From Mesostigma viride (lineage: Eukaryota; Streptophyta; Mesostigmatophyceae; Mesostigmatales; Mesostigmataceae): 29,169 nucleotides of DNA. The position numbers and the translations under genes were made by a program. The notes under the pieces were generated by a model. The model ran no database searches. It was not told the origin of the DNA and worked only from the letters and a program-made list of their open reading frames with translations. Positions within the stretch are counted from its first letter, which is position 1, and each line of letters opens with the position of its first letter. The stretch spans positions 150,001 to 179,169 of the forward strand of contig RPFO01001758.1 of assembly GCA_009746045.1 (NCBI GenBank), written 5' to 3'. This document shows, piece by piece, positions 23,440-29,169 of this stretch.

Positions 23440-23643
23440 ATGGTTGCTTCCGCATCACGTCGCTTTGTTTCATGTAAGTTTTTTGCCCCGACCATGCCGC
23501 TTTTATTATTCACGTTCACTTTACCCATTGCCACTGCCCAGCCTGGTGCGTTCGACGCGACGCTCGCCCCGCCCTGCATGCGAACTAAAATTTGGTACGG
23601 TTCGACCGGTCAAACTGTCCCCGTTCAGCCTGAACACTTCTAG
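23440..23643 (+). CDS. Signal-peptide-like ORF, unit 6 (67 codons)
   Basis: Same length and stop as in unit 2. It differs by VSCKFF in place of VSLTFF and TGQTV in place of TGPTV. The second in-frame ATG is at 23494. The first difference also creates a CATGTAAGTT stretch. Confidence 0.28.
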   Translation: MVASASRRFVSCKFFAPTMPLLLFTFTLPIATAQPGAFDATLAPPCMRTKIWYGSTGQTVPVQPEHF

Positions 23644-24101
23644 TCCGTATTTTTGTCAGGGTCCGAGGCTGGGGGTGCCAGCGGGAGCCCGACAATTTCG
23701 GTTTCGTACGGCCGTTTAGCGGGCTGAGCCCCCTGCTTTTCACAGTTTCGAGCCGTTTTTTGCACCGCTCCCCGTCTGAACACGTTCAGTTCAGTCATCT
23801 CGCAACATTTGGCACGGAAATTGCGTGGGAAGTAGGCCGAACCGAAAATTTACCCAAAAACCCGTTCAGAAATGTGTTCGAACTCAATTTTCGTTCAGTC
23901 TGAACACTCGAAATTTCCCGTTCAGTCTGAACCCTTAGTAAATGTAGTAGGATGTTTGGATAGAGATGCTTCGTCAAACAACTCAGCCCCCTGCCGTATA
24001 TGCCCCCCGCGATTTCTCGCGCATTTTGCTGAATTGAGCTGACGTCATTTTCTGTTCAGAACATGTGAGACTCGATCTTAGGAGGGTGTGACGGCGTTCA
24101 G
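23623..24101 (+). repeat. Block E, unit 6, first segment
   Basis: Complete cluster with module M1 at 23663-23803. A private GAGCTGACGTCATTTTC near 24036 contains a perfect TGACGTCA palindrome, the CRE-type bZIP site. Confidence 0.83.
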
Positions 24102-24108
24102 GCCGGCG

Positions 24109-24393
24109 GTTACGGGCCGTAACTCGCGGCTCCGCAGGATTTCAGGATTCGCCCTCGGGCGTGGGGGTGCGATCAGGCCGTACGGTACGGCGCCCGCGGC
24201 GATGTCAGGATGTTCGGGTTTCTCCGTTGCGCAACACGATCGTAATATAGTAGTTGACAAGTTGGGGGCCCCTTCGGGGCCCAGACTTTTTGGCGCCTGA
24301 GCGGGCGATTGGCGCGTACACCCGCGGGGTGCGTCCTCGGGAACGCCGGCGCCACGCGGGGCGCGCAGTGCGAAGGGGCAGTGGCCGAGGGCG
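24109..24393 (+). repeat. Block F, unit 6, first partial copy
   Basis: Palindromes at 24109-24123 and 24177-24191 and the hairpin at 24266 are present, the hairpin followed by CAGACTTTTT. CGATCGTAATATAGTAG replaces the usual CGATCGTAGTTAAGTAG. The block leads into the hybrid module. Confidence 0.83.
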
Positions 24394-24534
24394 CCGAGGC
24401 GGGGGGGCCAGCGGGAGCCCGAAAATTTCGGTTTCGTACGGCCGTTTTTTAAGCGGAGCCCCCTGCTTTCCACAGTTTCGAGCCGTTTTTTTTCCATGCT
24501 CCCCGTCTGAACACGTTCAGGTCAGTCATCTCGC
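24394..24534 (+). repeat. Hybrid M2/M1 module in unit 6
   Basis: The left end (GAGGGCGCCGAGGCGGGGGG) is the F-type module M2. From about 24420 the sequence is of E-type module M1 (CCCGAAAATTTCGGTTTC, then GTCAGTCATCTCGCAAAAAT and block E again). Distances to the flanking modules are about 731 bp (23663) and 711 bp (25105), equal to the normal M1-M2 spacing. This is the expected product of crossover between misaligned modules. Confidence 0.85.
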
Positions 24535-24812
24535 AAAAATTGGCACTGAAATTGCGTGGGAAGTAGGCCGAACCGAATATTCAACCAAAAACGCGTTCAG
24601 AAATGTGTTCGAACTCAATATTCGTTCAGTCTGAACACTTGAAATTTGCCGTTCAGTCTGAACCCTTAGTATTTGTAGTAGGATGTTTGCTTCGGCAACA
24701 AACTCTTTGCCCTGCCGTATATGCCCCCCGGCATTTCTCGCGCATTTTGCTGAATTCGGCTTCCGTTCAGAACTGCTGACAGTCGATCTTAGGAGGGTGT
24801 GACGGCGTTCAG
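24507..24812 (+). repeat. Block E, unit 6, second (extra) segment
   Basis: A second E segment starting at the CTGAACACGTTCAG of the hybrid module. Its right part has the unit-3-type variant (CTTCGGCAACAAACTC), so it came from a gamma-type unit and is not a copy of the neighbouring segment. Confidence 0.83.
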
Positions 24813-24819
24813 GCCGGCG

Positions 24820-25244
24820 GTTACGGGCCGTAACTCGCGGCTCCGCAGGATTTCAGGATTTGCCCTCGGGCGTGGGGTTGCGATCAGGCCGTACGGTACG
24901 GCGCCCGCGGCGATGTCAGGATGTTCGGGGTTCTCCCTTGCGCAACACGATCGTAGTTAAGTAGTTGACAAGTTGGGGGCCCCTTCGGGGCCCGGACTTT
25001 TTGGCGCCTGAGCGGGCGATTGGCGCGTACACCCGCGGGGTGCGTCCTCGGGAACGCCGGCGCCACGCGGGTCGCGCTGCGCGAAGGGGCAGCGGCCGAG
25101 GGCGCCGAGGCGGGGGGGCCAGCGGGAGCCATAAAATTTCGGCTTCGTACGGCCCGTCCGCAGGCGGAGCCCCTTGCTTTTCCAAGCTTCAAGCCGTTTC
25201 CTGGCACGCTCCCCGTCTGAACACGTTCAGGCAAGTCATCTCGC
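24820..25244 (+). repeat. Block F, unit 6, second full copy
   Basis: Palindromes at 24820-24834 and 24888-24902, hairpin at 24977. The CGCG palindrome centre is T (GTCGCGCTGCGCG), as in unit 1. Confidence 0.83.
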
Positions 25245-26288
25245 TAAAGGTCCACCGGGACGAAATAATTACGTACATGCAAATTCGAGGCTATGGCGGT
25301 GCAGAAAACTGATTGGTGTAGGAGCATCGATGCATGGATTCGTTCCAAATATTCTAGGAATTTTTTATGAGTTATGGCTGGGATGAGTAGGTCATCCAGC
25401 AACATCTGGGTGTAGTTCGTGGCATGTTTCCCTACCCTTTTGGGAATGCCCTTGGGGCCAGGCCAGGTCAGAATATGCCGCTCTGGCCGGCCAAGCCGCT
25501 GGGGGCCTGCCAGACCAAAGTCCCTATATGAGTGTGCTTTGGTCCCAGTATGGACACTCAACTGTTTTAGGTTAGTTTGTGGACATTACCATGCTAGGTG
25601 CAACTGGCTCCTATTGTTAGGCGCGAGTTGGACACGATTTGAGGGCTAAAAGCTAAAATTGTTTGCTGACACAGCTAGCCCGCAACACACGTAGCATAGG
25701 TGTCACACTTCATGTAGTGTTCAAGTTGGGACATGATGCAGACAATGTTTGTTCCAACTCTGATTTATTATAATGAGTTGTCTTGAGCACTTCATAATGA
25801 GATTAGCACAGCTCATTTTAAGACACACCACCGCATCTTTATCAAACAATCCCATCCAATTCCCAACTTCACCATGGAATGGCCATCAAATGTTAGCATG
25901 TGCACGATCGCTCATGCCCACTTCAAAATCACCTTAAGAAAGAAAGTTTTGTATTCGCTGACTTCTTTATAACCACCACCAGTATGGGGCAACCACAGGC
26001 CCTCACTGTGACCACTGTGACCACCGCAAGGGCACGCCATCACATGCAGCCATAAATGTATCTAACGAAGCAAGGCCAGCTGGTATCCAGGCGGCATGTT
26101 GCCACCACACACGTCTCGGTTACGGCGCGGTCACCCATCTTCATGTCCCTGCAAATATGCACCCCATAACAACGTGTGACAACCCACAAGACCCCACGGT
26201 GCCCTTTTGCGGGATCGCAGGGCATGCAAGGGCATGTGCGTGTGTACCACCCCTACCTGCCTGCCCAACGCCCCACTCCCCATGCCCC
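25245..26288 (+). other. Block GH, unit 6: no gene seen
   Basis: Homologue closest to that of unit 5. Private changes include ATTCTAGGAATTTTTT near 25352 and GGGCATGCAAGGGCATG near 26220. No supported gene. Confidence 0.8.
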
Positions 26289-26593
26289 AAATTTCATGGC
26301 TCGTGCCCTAGGTCCCCTGCCCCGTCCCACCTGCCCACTGTGCCCTTGCTTGTGACTTGCCTCTGACCACATCACGTGCAGGTGGCTGAGGGCCTGCCCC
26401 ATGCCCCAGTCCCCACGACCTGTGACTCATAGCTTCAGAAAGGCTTCCCCTGCCCCCTGCCGCCTGGACCCTGCCCCCCGCCCCCTCCCCCCTTCCCCCT
26501 GTCCCCATGCCCTCCTCCCTGTGGTGCCACCGCTGGCTGGCTTGCCAATAATCAGATCTCGTGCATGTGGCTGCCTTGCTTGCTTGCTTGCTT

Positions 26594-26989
<396 letters not shown>

Positions 26990-27098
26990 CCTGACCCATG
27001 CCACATACCCCACGCCCCAAGCCTCGTGCCCCATGTCCCCAAGTTTCATGGCTCGTGCCCCAGGTCCCCTGCCCCATCCCACCTGCCCACTGTGCCCT

Positions 27099-27302
27099 TG
27101 CTTGTGTCTTGCCTCTGACCACATCACGTGCAGGTGGCTGAGGGCCTGCCCCATGCCCCAGTCCCCACGACCTGTGACTCATAGCTTCAGAAAGGCTCCC
27201 TTGCTTGTGTCTTGCCTCTGACCACATCACGTGCAGGTGGCTGAGGGCCTGCCCCATGCCCCAGTCCCCACGACCTGTGACTCATAGCTTCAGAAAGGCT
27301 CC
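27099..27302 (+). repeat. Private 102-bp tandem duplication
   Basis: The segment from TTGCTTGTGTCTTGCC through CAGAAAGGCTCCC occurs twice head to tail, starting at 27099 and 27201. Both copies carry the TTGTGTC variant, so this is a local duplication and not a junction with a different sub-repeat. The first copy is preceded and the second followed by a C-run. Confidence 0.9.
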
Positions 27303-27433
27303 CCCCTGCCCCCTGCCGCCTGGACCCTGCCCCCCGCCCCCTCCCCCCTTCCCCCTGTCCCCATGCCCTCCTCCCTGTGGTGCCCCCGCTGGCTGGCTTG
27401 CCAATAATCACATCTTGTGCATGTGGCTGCCTT

Positions 27434-27461
27434 GCTGGCTGGCTGGCTGGCTGGCTGGCTG
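27434..27461 (+). repeat. (CTGG)n microsatellite tract 15
   Basis: About seven pure tetranucleotides in unit 7, matching the short tract 5 of the other gamma unit. Confidence 0.95.
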
Positions 27462-28095
27462 CCTGACCCATGCCACATACCCCAACCCCCAAGCCTCGTG
27501 CCCCATGTCCCCTGCCAGCCTGCCTGCCTACACATGCAAAGGAAACAAACATGGCCCCGCTGGCACAATGCAAAGCACACCTGGTTGATCAGGTAGCGGG
27601 CACGCCTGCACAATGAGACATCAAAATTACACAGCCAGCAAAGCAAAATTCAGTGTGCAAGCGAATGGGGCCTACGTTTGACAGCAAGTATGATGAATCC
27701 ATGTAGAAAAATGTGGCACAACACATGGTTACAGCCCAGTAAAAATTCACGTGCAGCAAACTGTCTACCCATGCGTGAATTTGGCTTCAGCCCTGTAAAA
27801 ATCTGCACAACACAAATATTGCACAGCCATTAGAGCAGGTCTAACTTTGGATATGCTGGATGGAAGCAATATAGCACAGCATGACACACCCCTAGTTGCT
27901 CACCTTCACCCATATAGCCCAGTGAAAACCCATGTGCAAAGCAAGGCAGCTTATCACACGCAAAACCACCATCGACGTCAGGAAGCACAGCAGTCAACGA
28001 CTCCCAAAATTGGTGCATGAGAAATCATCCATGAGCAATCATGGGCTTTCCCTGCCCAGCCTGTTCCAGAAGAAAGCAACACGGATAACGTGGCA

Positions 28096-28251
28096 ATGAC
28101 ATTCCCAAGGAGAATGAAGAGGACGCACCCCACGGATACGACAATGGAAGACAGACTCTTGGTCCGGTATGTGCACGCTGCGACCAAGAAAATTCTTCTG
28201 GAAAAAAGGAAATTGCATAAGATTACGGTAAACGTAAATCACATTAGATAA
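28096..28251 (+). CDS. 51-codon basic ORF, unit 7 (probable relic)
   Basis: Same frame, with Leu for Arg in TKKILLEKRK, a change that removes a charge from the basic segment. Confidence 0.22.
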   Translation: MTFPRRMKRTHPTDTTMEDRLLVRYVHAATKKILLEKRKLHKITVNVNHIR

Positions 28252-28606
28252 AAGCAGATACATTGACCACATCTTTGACACAAATCGCCAGCGCCAGCGT
28301 TCGTCCCGTGCCAAGCAATCCAGCGCTCAATCGCAACTGTCTATGGTGACACCAGACATTCGTTTGCCCCATCCCACGTCTTCCATGAACAGCAAAACTG
28401 ATTTTACAAGGCGTGAAATACGTAAAACTGAAGAATGACGACACTAAAACAAAACAATCTGATGACGACGTTCAATTTCCAGGTCGCTGGCTATTGTACA
28501 GCAAATGCCATAGCGACACGGACCTCTCCCACGCAGGTAGCACGGGGTTGACGCCCCGCCAGCTCAGAAAGTTTCATACGTACTCTTCCAATACAAACTT
28601 TTGATG

Positions 28607-28614
28607 TATAAAAG
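28607..28614 (+). promoter_or_regulatory. TATA box, unit 7
   Basis: TATAAAAG 77 bp before the first ATG at 28684. Confidence 0.45.
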
Positions 28615-28729
28615 CCAGGAATTCGCATTCCCCATCCCAATTTTACATGCTACGTCGCCCGCCATCGCCAGCCAGCAACAACTATGGTCATCACGTCGCT
28701 TTGTTTCATTAACATTTTTTGCCCCGACC

Positions 28730-29038
28730 ATGCCGCTTTTATTATTCACGTTCACTTTACCCATTGCCACTGCCCAGCCTGGTGCGTTCGACGCGACGCT
28801 CGCCCCGCCCTGCATGCGAACTAAAATTTGGTACGGTTCGACCGGTCCAACTTTCCCCGTTCAGCCTGAACACTTCAAGTCCGTATTTTTGACAGGGTCC
28901 GAGGCGGGGGGGGCCAGCGGGAGCCCAAAATTTTCGGCTTCGTACGGCCCGTCCCCAGGCGGAGCCCCCTGCTTTTCACAGTTTCGAGCCGTTTTTCGCC
29001 AAGCTCCCCGTCTGAACACGTTCAGTTGTGTCATCTAG
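28730..29038 (+). CDS. Signal-peptide-like ORF, unit 7 (102 codons from second ATG)
   Basis: An 8-bp loss just after the first ATG (28684) puts that start out of frame. The second ATG opens the longest version: hydrophobic core at residues 2-15, Ala-Thr-Ala then Gln-Pro, and a frame that continues through FKSVFLTGSEAGGASGSP into the repeat module of block E before a TAG. Reading through a repetitive GC-rich module suggests the C-terminal part is not genuine coding sequence. Confidence 0.25.
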   Translation: MPLLLFTFTLPIATAQPGAFDATLAPPCMRTKIWYGSTGPTFPVQPEHFKSVFLTGSEAGGASGSPKFSASYGPSPGGAPCFSQFRAVFRQAPRLNTFSCVI

Positions 29039-29169
29039 CAAAAATTGGTACGAAAATTGCGTGGGAAGTAGGCCGAACCGAAAATTGAACAAAAAAACCG
29101 TTCAGACTTGTGTTCGAACTAAATTTTCGTTCAGTCTGAGCACTCAAAGTTGGCCGTCCAGTCTGAACC
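28859..29169 (+). repeat. Block E, unit 7 (cut by window end)
   Basis: The cluster starts with GTTCAGCCTGAAC and runs off the window. The last palindromes are decayed (GTTCAGTCTGAGC; GTCCAGTCTGAAC). Confidence 0.83.

Larger units (their letters stand above)
27378..29169 (+). repeat. Macrosatellite unit 7 (subtype gamma, cut by window end)
   Basis: Partial seventh unit: S tail 27378-27533, B 27534-28606, TATA/ORF from 28607, E from 28859 to the window end. It keeps both segments that define gamma, and shares with unit 3 the GCGAATGGGG variant near 27661 where the other units have GCCAATGGGG. A private deletion of about 15 bp near 27730 joins ATGGTT to ACAGCCC. The array clearly continues to the right. 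Confidence 0.92.

Overview
The window is one non-coding tandem array. A complex unit of about 4.1-5.2 kb occurs six times in full and a seventh time cut off at the right end; unit starts are taken at 1, 4136, 8402, 13253, 18011, 22158 and 27378. The array continues past both window ends. No rRNA, tRNA, CRISPR, transposase, reverse transcriptase or conserved housekeeping gene was recognised. Fourteen of the fifteen long CTGG tracts, the TATA box at a fixed distance from an ORF, the retroposon-like insertion and the satellite organisation all point to a eukaryotic nuclear genome. The mixture of C-rich microsatellite DNA and short GC-rich palindromes would fit a volvocine or other chlorophyte green alga, but this is a guess from style and no gene confirms it.

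Each unit has the same order of blocks. (S) C-rich sub-repeats each carrying a (CTGG)n tract, one to three per cluster. (B) A less GC-rich stretch of 0.85-1.1 kb with a conserved 51-codon basic ORF. (D) A TATAAAAG box exactly 77 bp before an ATG that opens a short ORF with a secretory-signal-like N terminus, intact in some units and frameshifted in others. (E) About 470 bp dense in GTTCAG/CTGAAC hexamers, several arranged as palindromes. (F) About 425 bp of very GC-rich DNA with perfect 15-bp palindromes and a GGGCCCC hairpin, ending in a module that is a diverged copy of one inside block E. (GH) About 1.0-1.1 kb of unique-looking sequence leading into the next S cluster.

Indels sort the units into three subtypes: alpha (units 1, 4, 5), beta (2, 6) and gamma (3, 7), in the order alpha-beta-gamma-alpha-alpha-beta-gamma. 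This suggests a higher-order repeat plus a recent extra alpha. Roughly 10.6-15.4 kb and 15.3-20.1 kb form a tandem duplication of about 4.75 kb whose two halves differ, as far as can be seen by eye, almost only in microsatellite and homopolymer lengths. Unit 6 carries a hybrid module explained by unequal exchange between the two E/F modules. Two unit-specific insertions look like mobile-element or retroposition events.

The long reading frames in both strands across the CTGG tracts (Leu-Ala-Gly-Trp or Pro-Ala-Ser-Gln repeats) are artefacts: a stop-free tetranucleotide is open in all six frames. The small ORFs in blocks B and D are the only protein-like elements worth testing, and the substitutions among copies do not look like purifying selection.
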